From Humidesulfovibrio sp. (GTDB taxonomy: Bacteria > Desulfobacterota > Desulfovibrionia > Desulfovibrionales > Desulfovibrionaceae): a stretch of 45,536 bases of DNA. The notes under the pieces were generated by a model, which was given only the letters and a program-made list of their open reading frames with translations, was not told the DNA's origin and searched no databases. Position 1 is the first letter of the stretch, and each line of letters begins with the position of its first letter. The position numbers and the translations under genes were made by a program. The stretch is taken from the NCBI RefSeq assembly GCF_031082295.1, contig NZ_JAVHLD010000025.1:1-45536 (forward strand), in the 5' to 3' direction. Positions 34,168 to 42,327 of this stretch are shown in pieces.

Positions 34168-34426
34168 GCTTCCCCCTGTGCCCTGCGCTTTTAACCGGTC
34201 ATTCCACGGTCCTCAGATGCGGACATTCACCCACCAGTCAATCGTGCATGGCATATCATACAACGACTTTAATCTATGGCTATATCAACCATTGCCATTA
34301 TTCAAGCACTATTCTATTTCGCCTTCCCCAGGCGCGCGAAGGCCCTGCACAAGCATTCGCCTGCGCAGGGCCGTGTGGTGAGGAGCTGGCCGGTTTGCGG
34401 CCTCGCCCCGAGCGGAACCTTGCTCC
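34168..34426 (-). promoter_or_regulatory. AT-rich upstream region of the two-gene membrane module
   Basis: About 260 bp with an AT-rich core (34240-34320). On the minus strand TATGAT (near 34255) could be a -10 box and TTGATA (near 34283) a -35, but the spacing of 22 is too long, so the promoter is uncertain. A perfect GGCCCTGC / GCAGGGCC hairpin at 34341-34372 lies between the MFS gene and this region. Confidence 0.4.
34341..34372 (-). terminator. Hairpin downstream of the MFS pseudogene
   Basis: Perfect 8-bp arms (GGCCCTGC and GCAGGGCC) with a 16-base loop, 55 bp after the MFS stop codon. The T-run is poor. Confidence 0.45.
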
Positions 34427-35730
34427 TTACCCCTCGCGGAGCACGGGCCGCCTGGTGATGGTGGTCAGGGCGGCGGCGCCCACGAGCAGGGCGGCCGCGA
34501 TGTAATAGGCAAGCTGGTAGCTGCCGCTGGCGTCGGCGATGCGCCCGGCCAAGAGCGGGCCGAACATGCCGCCCACGCCCCAGGCGGTGAAGAGAATGCC
34601 GTAGTTGAGCCCGAAGTTCTTGGAGCCCCAGAAGTCGGCCACTGTGGCCGGGAACAGCGCCAGGCACGCGCCGTAGCTGAAGCCCACGACGCCAGAGCCA
34701 ATGAAGAACCCGGCCATTCCGTTCAGGCCGGGGAACACGAGCATGACGCAGGCCTGGCTCAGGAGCACCACGGCCAGGGTGCGGATGCGCCCGAACTTGT
34801 CGGACAGAAGCCCGGCCAGCAGGCGGCCGCCGGCGTTGAACACGGCCATGGAGGCCACGAACATGAAGCCCGTCTGCACCAGTCCGCCGGACTGCACGGC
34901 GATGATCTTGGCCAGGTGGCCGATGATCATGAGCCCGGCCAGGGCCGCGAAGGTGTATTCGATGTACAGGAGGTAGAAGGCGCGCGAGGTGACCATCTCC
35001 CGCCAGACCGAGCTTGAGGGCGCGGGCGCGGGAACGGACCCGGCGGTGGCGGTGGCGGCCACGGCCACGGGCGGGTTGGTGATCATGCGCGCGAGAAGCA
35101 GCGTGACAACGGTGAAGGCCACGCCGAGAATGCGGAAAGCCCCGTTCACGCCGTAGGCGCCGAGCAGGTGCTTGGCCAGCGGGGCGATATACACCGGGGC
35201 CAGGCCGAAGCCGCTGACCACGATGCCGGTGATCATGCCCTTCTTTTCCGCCGGGAACCATTTGATGGCCGCGGGCGTTGCCGCCGCGTAGCCCAGGCCG
35301 AAGCCCGAACCGGCCATGAGCCCGAACCGGCCATGAGCCCGAAGCCCACGAGCACGGGCAGCATGTTGCCCGGCCCGGCAAGGCTCGACACCAGCATCCC
35401 GGCGCCGGTGAGCACCGCCCCGGCCATGGCCGCCACGCGCGGCCCCAGGCGGTCCTGCAGGCGCCCTGCGGGCACCATCATCAGCGCGAACACGCCGATG
35501 GCCAGCATGTACGGCAGGCTGGCCTCGGTCTTGGTCAGGCCCCAGCCGCCCAGCTCCAGCGACTCGGTCATCTGCTTGGCGAACACGCTCCAGGTGTAGA
35601 GCACGCCCAGGGCCAGGTTCAGGCCGAGGCCGGAAAAGACGACGATCCAGCCCTTGTTGCCATGCCCGGTAGTTGCGGTTGCGTCCTGAGCGGGTTGATG
35701 GTGAGCGTGGCCCACGGTCCTGTGCTTCAC
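34427..35730 (-). pseudogene. Oxalate/formate antiporter-like MFS transporter, frameshifted by a 17-bp duplication
   Basis: The gene begins at a GTG with AGGAGG seven bases upstream and encodes the first spans in one frame (GWIVVFSGLGLNLALGVLYT to VLVGFGLMAGSG). It then continues in another frame (GFGLGYAAATPAAIKWFPAE to the C terminus). The break falls on a perfect tandem duplication of 17 bp at 35307-35340. Removing one copy restores a 428-residue MFS protein of about 12 spans, with the LGYAAATPAAIKWFP region typical of the oxalate/formate (OFA) branch. As it stands the transporter is broken. It could be a recent mutation, a slippage switch or a sequencing error. Confidence 0.88.
35307..35340. 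repeat. 17-bp perfect tandem duplication
   Basis: The unit GAACCGGCCATGAGCCC occurs at 35307-35323 and again at 35324-35340. Seventeen is not a multiple of three, so it shifts the MFS reading frame exactly where the two halves of the protein separate. Confidence 0.97.
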
Positions 35731-35881
35731 GTGTGTTCCTCCTGTGCGCTGATGGGGTGCTGCGTGCGAGCGCCCCCTTACGGGGCCGTTTCGCCAAACG
35801 CACAATCCCATACACTGGCAGGGGGTTTACGGCTTTCTCAATCGGTGAGCGGCAGGAAAACGGGGGTCAGCGGCGCAAAAA

Positions 35882-36748
35882 TTACGATGTCTGACAACGC
35901 TGGCAGTATGTGCTGGTGCGGCCCGCAACCCGGATTGAGCGCATGGGCGCCGCGCATTCCAGGCAGGGCTGGCCCGCGCGGCCATAGGCCCGGAAGCTGT
36001 TCTGGAAGGCGCCTGCGTTGCCAAAGGCGTCGCGGTAGTCGCGGATGGAGCTGCCGTTCTCGGCGATGGCCTGGGCCAGCACGGCCTGGATGGCGGCGAA
36101 GAGCCGGTCCAGCCTGCGCGCGCTCACGGCCCCGGCCACGGCGTCGGGCCGGATGCCCGCCCGGAAGAGCGCCTCGTCGGCGTAGATGTTGCCGATGCCC
36201 GCCAGCACGCTCTGGTCGAGCAGCAGGGCCTTGAGGCGCGCCTTGCTCTTCTTGCCGTGCGGGGCCAGGCGCTCGCGGAACTCCCCGGCGGTCATGCCCA
36301 GCGGCTCCGGGCCGAGGTTCTGGTAGAAGGGCCAACGCTCAATGCTGCCCGGCCCGACGCCAGGCGCGAAGGCATGCATGCGGCCGAAGCGCCGCACGTC
36401 GGAAAAAACAAGCTGCAGGGCGCCCCCGCCACGGTCGGACAAGGTGAGGACGACGCGCGGCCGCACCGGGTTCTCGCCCAGGGGCAGGGCCAGCACGCGG
36501 CCGGTCATGCGCAGGTGCACGGCCACGACCCCGCCGTCCTTGCCGCCGCCCGCCTGCAGGTGCAGCAGCAGCAGCTTGCCGCGCCGGTCCACCCGCGCGA
36601 TGCGCCGCCCAAGCACCAGCGCGGAGAAGGCCTCAGCCTCCGGCTCCACGGCGCTTTCGTCCAGCACCTCCACGGCCTGGATGAGGCGGCTCTCCACCTC
36701 TCCGGCCAGGGTGCGGGCGATGGTCTCGACTTCCGGCAGCTCGGGCAT
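35882..36748 (-). CDS. mutM: Formamidopyrimidine-DNA glycosylase
   Basis: A 288-residue DNA repair enzyme that removes 8-oxoguanine. It begins MPELPEVETIARTL, with the catalytic Pro and Glu at positions 2 and 3 of the mature form. It has the helix-two-turn-helix (LLLDQSVLAGIGNIYADEAL) and ends with the zinc finger CLEC...CQRC. Its start codon lies 2 bp after the stop of the upstream ChaN-like gene, so the two are probably cotranscribed. Confidence 0.95.
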   Translation of the reverse strand: MPELPEVETIARTLAGEVESRLIQAVEVLDESAVEPEAEAFSALVLGRRIARVDRRGKLLLLHLQAGGGKDGGVVAVHLRMTGRVLALPLGENPVRPRVVLTLSDRGGGALQLVFSDVRRFGRMHAFAPGVGPGSIERWPFYQNLGPEPLGMTAGEFRERLAPHGKKSKARLKALLLDQSVLAGIGNIYADEALFRAGIRPDAVAGAVSARRLDRLFAAIQAVLAQAIAENGSSIRDYRDAFGNAGAFQNSFRAYGRAGQPCLECAAPMRSIRVAGRTSTYCQRCQTS

Positions 36749-36750
36749 GG

Positions 36751-38046
36751 CTACTTCCCCTTCTGCTTGCCCAGGGGGCCGAGGTCCACGACGTAGCTGT
36801 CCTCGCCCCTGCGGATGACGAGCACCAGGTTCTTCCTCTCGCGGAAGGCGTCGCTGCCCGCCAGGTGCAGCGTGGTGAGCGAGCGCATGCGGTAGCCGCC
36901 CGCCCGCGTGACCAGGTCGCCGGGCCGGAGGCCGGCGCCCTCGGCGATGGAGCCGCGCCGGACGTTCGTCACCACCACCTCGAAGCCCTCACCGAAGGGC
37001 CGGGTCTCAAGGGTCATGCCCATGCGGCTCTCGAAGCTCTCCGGGCAGTACACGCGCACCTGGGCGTCGGCCTTGTCGAACTCGCCGCCGCGCCAGGGCG
37101 ACACCAGCAGCACCTTCGCGCCGGGGTCGAAGGCCGCGATGCGCCGGGCGATGCCCAGGCCGCCCTCCACGTGGGCCGAGCCCGCCAGCACCACCACGGG
37201 CCTGCCGGTGGCCTTGCGCGCGCGCACGGCCTGCTCGGCCATGGCCGAATCCCACACGCTCTGGATGAGCAGGAAGCGCGCCTCGCGGCGGGGGTCGACG
37301 GCGCTCTCGCCCTTGCGGCCCTTGGCCTTGCCGGGGTGGCTGCCCATGACCTCGTGCAGGAAATCCAGCTGCTCCGGCGCGGGGGGAATGATGCGCGCGG
37401 GCAAGAGCGCCCGGTCCTCGGGCGGGAGGCTGGCCACGGGATCGGCGGCGGTGGCGTTGGCAAGGGCCGCGGCGGAGAGGCGGCGGATGACGCCCGGCGG
37501 CACGTTCAGGCCGTAGACCGGGAGCTTCCAGTCGCGCACGGCGCGGAACACCGGCAGATACTTGGCGAAGGGGTGGCCCCAGTTGGTCTTCCAGTCCAGG
37601 CGCTTCTCCAGGTCCTCTGGCGGGAAGCCGCCGGCGGAGAACTCGGCCAGCACCGGGTTGAGCGTGGCCGGGGCCATCTCCAGCCCGACGACGACTTGCG
37701 GGCCGGAGCCAAGCGCCGCGTGGGCCAGGATGGTGATGACGCGGGCCTCGGCCTCGTGGTCGCAGGGGTTGCCGTGGCTCTCGCCCACCAGGATGTAGTC
37801 GGCGCCGGCCGCGCGCTGGCGGAAGGCCTCGGGCGCGAGAGGATCGCCGCCGTCGGTGAGGAACTGGCCCGGCGCGGGCAGGAAGCTCACGGCCATGGGC
37901 TGGTTGACGGGCACAGGCCCGGCGCAGGCGGCCAGGCCCAAGACGGGGAGGAGGGCGGCGAGGAGGACGGCGCTGCGCACGAAAAACGCGCCCCGGCCCC
38001 TGCGAAGTGCAGGAACCAGGGCGCGGGTGATGGTCAACAGGGGCAT
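36751..38046 (-). CDS. ChaN-type lipoprotein with C-terminal PDZ domain
   Basis: A 431-residue protein with a lipobox (LPVLGLAAC) after an Arg-rich start, so it is membrane-anchored in the periplasm. The middle (about 60-310) is a ChaN-like domain: YILVGESHGNPCDHE, VVVGLEMAPATL and VVVLAGSAHVEGGLG. ChaN proteins bind haem in pairs. Residues about 340-420 form a PDZ-like domain (VVVTNVRRGSIAEGAGLRPGDLV). The ATG at 38046 fits a GGAGG ribosome site. The role could be haem handling or proteolysis of envelope proteins. Confidence 0.82.
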   Translation of the reverse strand: MPLLTITRALVPALRRGRGAFFVRSAVLLAALLPVLGLAACAGPVPVNQPMAVSFLPAPGQFLTDGGDPLAPEAFRQRAAGADYILVGESHGNPCDHEAEARVITILAHAALGSGPQVVVGLEMAPATLNPVLAEFSAGGFPPEDLEKRLDWKTNWGHPFAKYLPVFRAVRDWKLPVYGLNVPPGVIRRLSAAALANATAADPVASLPPEDRALLPARIIPPAPEQLDFLHEVMGSHPGKAKGRKGESAVDPRREARFLLIQSVWDSAMAEQAVRARKATGRPVVVLAGSAHVEGGLGIARRIAAFDPGAKVLLVSPWRGGEFDKADAQVRVYCPESFESRMGMTLETRPFGEGFEVVVTNVRRGSIAEGAGLRPGDLVTRAGGYRMRSLTTLHLAGSDAFRERKNLVLVIRRGEDSYVVDLGPLGKQKGK

Positions 38047-38085
38047 CAAGCCTCCAGTCTCGGGCGGCTCCGGGCTAGTCCCCGG

Positions 38086-39351
38086 CTAGTCCCACGTCCG
38101 CTTGTCCTCGATGGGCCGGATCTGCGGGGGCAGGGTGCCGGGTGCCAGGATCTTGAGCGTGGGGCGCAGCTTGATCTTCTCGCGGAAGGTGTGCAGCAGC
38201 TCCTCCTCGCGCTTGAAGGCGCCGGACTCGATGGAGAGCACCATCTCGTCGATGCCGCCGGGGTTGGTGACCTCGATCTGCCAGCGCTTGATCTCCTCGA
38301 ACTTGGCCATGACCTGCTCCACCTGGTGCGGGTACACGAACATGCCCTTGATGCGCGCGGTGGTGTCGACGCGGCCCACGATGTTGCCCAGGCGCGGGCT
38401 GGTGCGGCCGCACAGGCAGGGCGCGCGGTCGATGAAGCCCAGGTCGCCGGTGGCCAGGCGGATCAGCGGGTAGGTCTTGTTGAAGGCCGTGACCACGATC
38501 TCGCCCACTTCGCCGTCCTTCAGCGGAATGCCGGTGTCCGGGTGGCAGATCTCCACGAAGGCGCGGTTACTGAGGTGCAGGCCGCATTTGTGGAAGCATT
38601 CGTAGCCGATGCAGCCCACGTCCGCGGTGCCGTAGCCCTGGCGCATGACGCAGTCGAGCTTCTTCTCGAGCGTGGTGCGCATCTTCTCGGAGAATTTTTC
38701 GCCGGTGACGAAGGCCACCTCGAGGAACAGGTCCTTGCGCAGGGACAGGCCCATCTCCTCGGCCTTCTGGGCCAGGTGCAGCAGGTAGCTGGGCGTGCCG
38801 ATGTAGCCGGTGACGCGCAGCTTCTGCATGATGTCGAGCTGGCTGCCGGTGTTGCCCGGACCGGCGGGGATCACCGCGCAGTTCAGGTTCTTCAGCGGCT
38901 CCTCGAACATGAGCCCGGCCGGGGCCATGTGGTAGGGCAGGGTGATCTGGGCCACGTCGCCGGGGCGGAAACCCACGGCGTAGAAGCCTTCGGTCCAGCC
39001 CCAGTAGTCGTCCATGCGGTCCTCGGGGTCGAAGATAGGCCCGGGGGACAGGAAGACGCGACGAAGCTCGCCCAGGTCCTTGGTCAGAAGGCCGCCCAGG
39101 CGCGGTCCCATGCTCTGGAGGAAGATGAGCTCCTTCTTCTTCAGGATGGGCACGTGCTTCAGGTCGGAGAGCGCCTTGAACTTGTCCACGTTGAACTGGG
39201 AACGGTCAAAGCGCTTCTTCACGTCCTCGGAATACCTGTAGGCGTAGGACAGCAGGTCCTTGAGCTGAAGCTGGTAATATTGGCGGCGCTCGGAATCGTC
39301 GAGCACCTCGCGACGGCTGTAGATGCCCTCGGTGCGGTCCTTGCGGGTCAT
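38086..39351 (-). CDS. PaaK-type phenylacetate/aryl-CoA ligase family protein
   Basis: A 421-residue ANL-superfamily enzyme of the compact PaaK branch. Markers include VFLSPGPIFDP in the position of the P-loop (the usual SSGTTG is not obvious), RQGYGTADVGCIGYEC, IRLATGDLG and CLCGRTSPRLGNIVGRVD. It would form an aryl- or acyl-CoA from ATP. The P-loop is unusual, so activity is not certain. The gene is separated from uppP by a clear terminator and precedes the ChaN-like gene by 39 bp. Four-cysteine groups near ECFHKCGLH suggest a metal site, as in some PaaK proteins. Confidence 0.82.
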   Translation of the reverse strand: MTRKDRTEGIYSRREVLDDSERRQYYQLQLKDLLSYAYRYSEDVKKRFDRSQFNVDKFKALSDLKHVPILKKKELIFLQSMGPRLGGLLTKDLGELRRVFLSPGPIFDPEDRMDDYWGWTEGFYAVGFRPGDVAQITLPYHMAPAGLMFEEPLKNLNCAVIPAGPGNTGSQLDIMQKLRVTGYIGTPSYLLHLAQKAEEMGLSLRKDLFLEVAFVTGEKFSEKMRTTLEKKLDCVMRQGYGTADVGCIGYECFHKCGLHLSNRAFVEICHPDTGIPLKDGEVGEIVVTAFNKTYPLIRLATGDLGFIDRAPCLCGRTSPRLGNIVGRVDTTARIKGMFVYPHQVEQVMAKFEEIKRWQIEVTNPGGIDEMVLSIESGAFKREEELLHTFREKIKLRPTLKILAPGTLPPQIRPIEDKRTWD

Positions 39352-39377
39352 GTGAGGAATCCTCCTGAAAAGTTGAC

Positions 39378-39408
39378 AGAAAAAGAGGCGCTATTCGCCG
39401 AATAGCGC
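39378..39408 (-). terminator. Rho-independent terminator of uppP
   Basis: On the minus strand a perfect 10-bp inverted repeat (GCGCTATTCG and CGAATAGCGC, one base apart) is followed by CTCTTTTTCTG. It starts 44 bp after the uppP stop and ends just before paaK-like gene. Confidence 0.88.
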
Positions 39409-39452
39409 AGCATAACGGAAGCAGCGCGGAATTGCAAGGCTGGAGGACGGGC

Positions 39453-40268
39453 CTAGTTCGGCCAGAAGATCCACACCAGCGGCGCCAGGGCCAGCCGGTA
39501 CCAGGCGAAAGGCCTGAGCGTGAAGCGCGACAGGAGGCTGATGAAGCCGCGCACCGCGGCCCAACCGGACACGAAGGACACCGCGAAGCCGATGGTCAGG
39601 AAGACCAGGTCGGCGGTGTCGAACAGGCGCCAGTTCTTGAGCATGTCGTAGCCCACCGCCGCGCACATCACCGGCACCGCCGCCAAAAACGAGTATTCCG
39701 CCGCGGTCTTGCGGTCCACCCCGAGCAGCATGCCGCCCATGATGGTGGCACCCGAGCGCGAAAAGCCCGGCCACAGCGCCAGGCACTGAAACAGGCCAAT
39801 GCCCAGCGCCAGGCGCGGGGTCACGGCGTCCAGGGAATCCACCGGACGCTTCAGGGGGCGCTTAAGCCGCGCGGCGCGGGCCTCCACCACGAACATCAAG
39901 AGCGCGCCCACGAACAGGGCCAGGGCCACGGTCTTGGGTCCGAAGAGGTGCGCCTTGATGGCCTTGTGGGCCAGAAACCCCAGGCCCAGGGCCGGGAGCG
40001 AGGTCAGGAACAGCAGCCAGAGGCCGCGCGGACCGGAAAAGCTGCGCGCCGGGTCCGGCTTCACCAGGCCCAGGAAGCGGTCGAAGTAGATGACCACCAC
40101 GGCCAGGATGGCCCCGAGCTGGATGGCGATCTCGAAGGTGTCGGCCTTGGCCCCGATGAAATCGAGGGCGTGCCCCGCCAGGATGAGGTGCCCCGTGCTC
40201 GACACGGGCAGAAACTCGGTGAGGCCTTCCACGAGGCCCATGACGACGGCGATGTACCAGGGGGCCAT
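39453..40268 (-). CDS. uppP: Undecaprenyl-diphosphatase
   Basis: A 271-residue polytopic membrane enzyme (BacA family) that recycles undecaprenyl diphosphate for peptidoglycan and O-antigen synthesis. Both diagnostic motifs are present: EGLTEFLPVSSTGH near the N terminus and GFSRSGAT in the middle. The upstream region (40269-41114) contains the 360-bp repeat and a possible promoter within it, so the mRNA may have a long leader. Confidence 0.95.
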   Translation of the reverse strand: MAPWYIAVVMGLVEGLTEFLPVSSTGHLILAGHALDFIGAKADTFEIAIQLGAILAVVVIYFDRFLGLVKPDPARSFSGPRGLWLLFLTSLPALGLGFLAHKAIKAHLFGPKTVALALFVGALLMFVVEARAARLKRPLKRPVDSLDAVTPRLALGIGLFQCLALWPGFSRSGATIMGGMLLGVDRKTAAEYSFLAAVPVMCAAVGYDMLKNWRLFDTADLVFLTIGFAVSFVSGWAAVRGFISLLSRFTLRPFAWYRLALAPLVWIFWPN

Positions 40269-40340
40269 TTACAGGGGTGCTCCTTGCGGGGACGAATAGG
40301 GGCGGGGTAGCAGAGGCGCTCGCGAAAGGCAAAAAGGAAT

Positions 40341-40664
40341 GTGCGCCGTTCCCGGTTTACCCGGGGGGCTCCGGTCCCTTGCAATCGGGGCGGCGGAGGT
40401 CTTGTCTACGGCGCACTTGCTTCTTTGTGTGCGGGCGGCTGCTCAATCAGCCATATGTCGGCTGCTTTGCACATTGGCTCCTCCGTTCCTCCATCCAGGC
40501 AGGCTCACGCGCTGTGGGGGGAGCCACTCGCCTTCTCAGGCCACGCCGTTGCGGCCACGCCTACTGGCATCGGCCCCCTCGCCGCCCGCCCCCCGGCGGG
40601 AAGCGGCTGGGCCTAGAGCGGCTCCCTGTTCCCAAAAAATAAGCACGCCGGGCCGGATGTAAAG
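40341..40664 (+). repeat. 360-bp repeat, copy 1 (structured)
   Basis: Copy 1 runs from GTGCGCCG (40341) to AAGCACG...ATGTAAAG (40641-40664). Paired elements are GTGCGCCG with CGGCGCAC (40409-40416), the hairpin CCCGG-TTTAC-CCGGG (40351-40365), and GGCTG-CTCAAT-CAGCC (40437-40452). Copy 2 lies exactly 360 bp further, and its hairpins keep their pairing with different bases. On the minus strand a frame beginning MAD is stopped at its fourth codon (TGA). A minus-strand promoter-like pair TTTACA-N16-TATTTT lies at 40663-40636, upstream of uppP. Confidence 0.75.
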
Positions 40665-40700
40665 CCCCGGGGAGCGCGCCTCGGGGCCGTCAAAATGGTC

Positions 40701-41024
40701 GTGCGCCGCTTGCCGGTAATTCCGGCCTGCTCCGGTCCGCTTGCTTCCAGGGACCCGCGAGCACTTGTTCACGGCGCACTTTTCTCTTTTTGTGCGAGGG
40801 GCGGCTCTATCCGCCATATGTTGAGAGCTTTTTCAGCCAGGCCGGGCTACCCTCCTTCCGCGTTTCCGCCTTGTATCGCCTGGGACCCCCGTCACGTCCT
40901 TTGGGCCTTGTGGCCTCGCCCCCGCCGCTCGCCTTCCGGGCCTTCACCCCGCGCTATCAAGTCGGCCGGGACCGGTCAGGTCCCTTGTACCCTTATACCT
41001 AAGCACGAGGGCGCGAATGTAAAG
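40701..41024 (+). repeat. 360-bp repeat, copy 2 (structured)
   Basis: Copy 2 has GTGCGCCG at 40701-40708, its partner CGGCGCAC at 40772-40779, the hairpin GCCGG-TAATT-CCGGC at 40712-40726, GGCGG-CTCTAT-CCGCC at 40800-40815, and AAGCACG...ATGTAAAG at 41001-41024. Compared with copy 1, the base pairs C-G to G-C and T-A to G-C have changed on both sides at once. In the minus frame this copy is open (MADRAAPRTKREKCAVNK), so a decayed protein-coding origin is also possible. Confidence 0.75.
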
Positions 41025-41114
41025 GTTCCGGCTGGAGGATTCCCGCCCTGCGGGCACATGATTTCGACCCCTTGGCGCATTGACTTTCGGACGCTGTCGA
41101 AGCACCATCCGCCC

Positions 41115-41516
41115 ATGAGCTTCCTGAACCTCGCCTTCATCGAGCGGCTCGCCGAGGAGCGCATCAGGCAGGCCCAGGACCAGGGCGCCTTCGACGACCT
41201 GCCGGGACGCGGCAAGCCCCTTGACCTGGAGGACGACGCCCACGTGCCCGAGGACCTGCGCATGGCCTGGCGCGTGCTCAAGAACGCCGACTGCCTGCCC
41301 CCGGAGCTCCTGGCCCGGCGCGAGATCCACACCGCCCGCGAGCTGCTGGCGGGCATGACCGACGAGGCCGAGCGCCACGCGCAGATGCAGCGCCTGAACC
41401 TCATGATCACCAAGCTCAACGAGTCGCGCCGCCGCCCCATCAACCTGGAGGCGCGCCAGGAATACTACGACAAGGTCGTGGCCCGCGTGCCGGTCAACGA
41501 CAAAACGCCTGGATGA
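41115..41516 (+). CDS. DUF1992 (DnaJ-homologue subfamily C member 28-like) protein
   Basis: A 133-residue helical protein starting MSFLNLAFIERLAEERIRQA. The order AEERIRQAQDQGAFDDLPGRGKPL is the hallmark of DUF1992, found in bacteria and in the DNAJC28 proteins of eukaryotes. The function is not established. The longer upstream frame runs through the 360-bp repeat and is rejected. It is followed by a DUF1737 gene with an 18-bp gap. Confidence 0.9.
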   Translation: MSFLNLAFIERLAEERIRQAQDQGAFDDLPGRGKPLDLEDDAHVPEDLRMAWRVLKNADCLPPELLARREIHTARELLAGMTDEAERHAQMQRLNLMITKLNESRRRPINLEARQEYYDKVVARVPVNDKTPG

Positions 41517-41534
41517 ACGCAGCAAGGAAACGCC

Positions 41535-41738
41535 ATGAAACTGTACCGCTACTTCACCGGACCAGACGACTCGGCCTTCTGCCTGCGCGTGAGCGAGGCC
41601 CTGAGCAACGGCTGGGAGCTGCACGGCGGCCCCACCCTGACCTTCGACCCCACCAAGGGCCGCGTCATCGCCGGGCAGGCCGTGGTCAAGGAAGTGGTCG
41701 GCGAGTTCTCGCCGGACATTGACCTCTCCAAGATGTAA
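41535..41738 (+). CDS. DUF1737 domain protein
   Basis: A 67-residue protein. The pattern LYRYFTGPDDSAFCLRVSEALSNGWELHGGPT is typical of DUF1737, a small domain of unknown function (the match is shown only in part). It lies between the DUF1992 gene and a lipoprotein gene with short gaps, so the three may share an mRNA. Confidence 0.85.
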   Translation: MKLYRYFTGPDDSAFCLRVSEALSNGWELHGGPTLTFDPTKGRVIAGQAVVKEVVGEFSPDIDLSKM

Positions 41739-41751
41739 CCCAGGGCACGAC

Positions 41752-42216
41752 ATGACCGACAAGTTCCGCAAACCAGCCCTGGCCGTGGCCTTCGCCGTTC
41801 TGACGCTCTCGGCCTGCTCGTCCCAGCCGCCCGCCGCGCGCGATGCCGAGATGGCGCAGCTGCGCGCCCGGGTGGAGCGCCTGGAGCAGGAATCCGCCAC
41901 CGAGCGGGCCAGGCTCGCCGCCGACATCACCGCCATGCGCCAGGACCTGGGCGAGCTGCGCGCCTCGCTGGACGAGGCCTCGCGCACCCTGGCCGACACG
42001 CGCGAGCAGGACAAGGCCGCCGACCCCGCCGCGGCCAAAAACGGAAAATCGCCCCGCCAAGCCCTGCGCGACTCCCTGCGCGGCATGGTGGAAGGCTCCC
42101 GCGCGGCCCTGGACCGCCTGAGCCGGGAGTTGGACAAGCAGCTGGAAAAGCACTCGGACAAGCCCAAGAACAGCCCGCCCGCGGAGCCCCCGGCGCCGGA
42201 CCAGCGGGCCATCTGA
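41752..42216 (+). CDS. Small coiled-coil lipoprotein
   Basis: A 154-residue protein with a signal peptide and the lipobox LTLSAC. The mature part is a heptad-rich helix (about 33-90: MAQLRARVERLEQ, then ADITAMRQDLGELRASL), followed by a Lys/Pro-rich end. It may be an Lpp- or YbgF-like spacer lipoprotein, but the family is not recognised. The start is the ATG 13 bp after the DUF1737 stop. Confidence 0.8.
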   Translation: MTDKFRKPALAVAFAVLTLSACSSQPPAARDAEMAQLRARVERLEQESATERARLAADITAMRQDLGELRASLDEASRTLADTREQDKAADPAAAKNGKSPRQALRDSLRGMVEGSRAALDRLSRELDKQLEKHSDKPKNSPPAEPPAPDQRAI

Positions 42217-42327
42217 GCCAGGCCCGCAAGGGGTCGGCCTCCCGCATCAAGACTGTGGACGGAAGCGCACCCCTTGGGGCATAGTCCCCCCTGTCCGCCG
42301 CCAGGCGAGTTTCCTCAAGGAGTGCCC

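Noticed and set aside
40944-42212. 422-residue minus-strand ORF opposite the DUF1992 and lipoprotein genes
   Set aside because: It runs antisense to three plausible plus-strand genes. Its composition is Ser/Arg-rich and it shows no domain; only its end touches the repeat.
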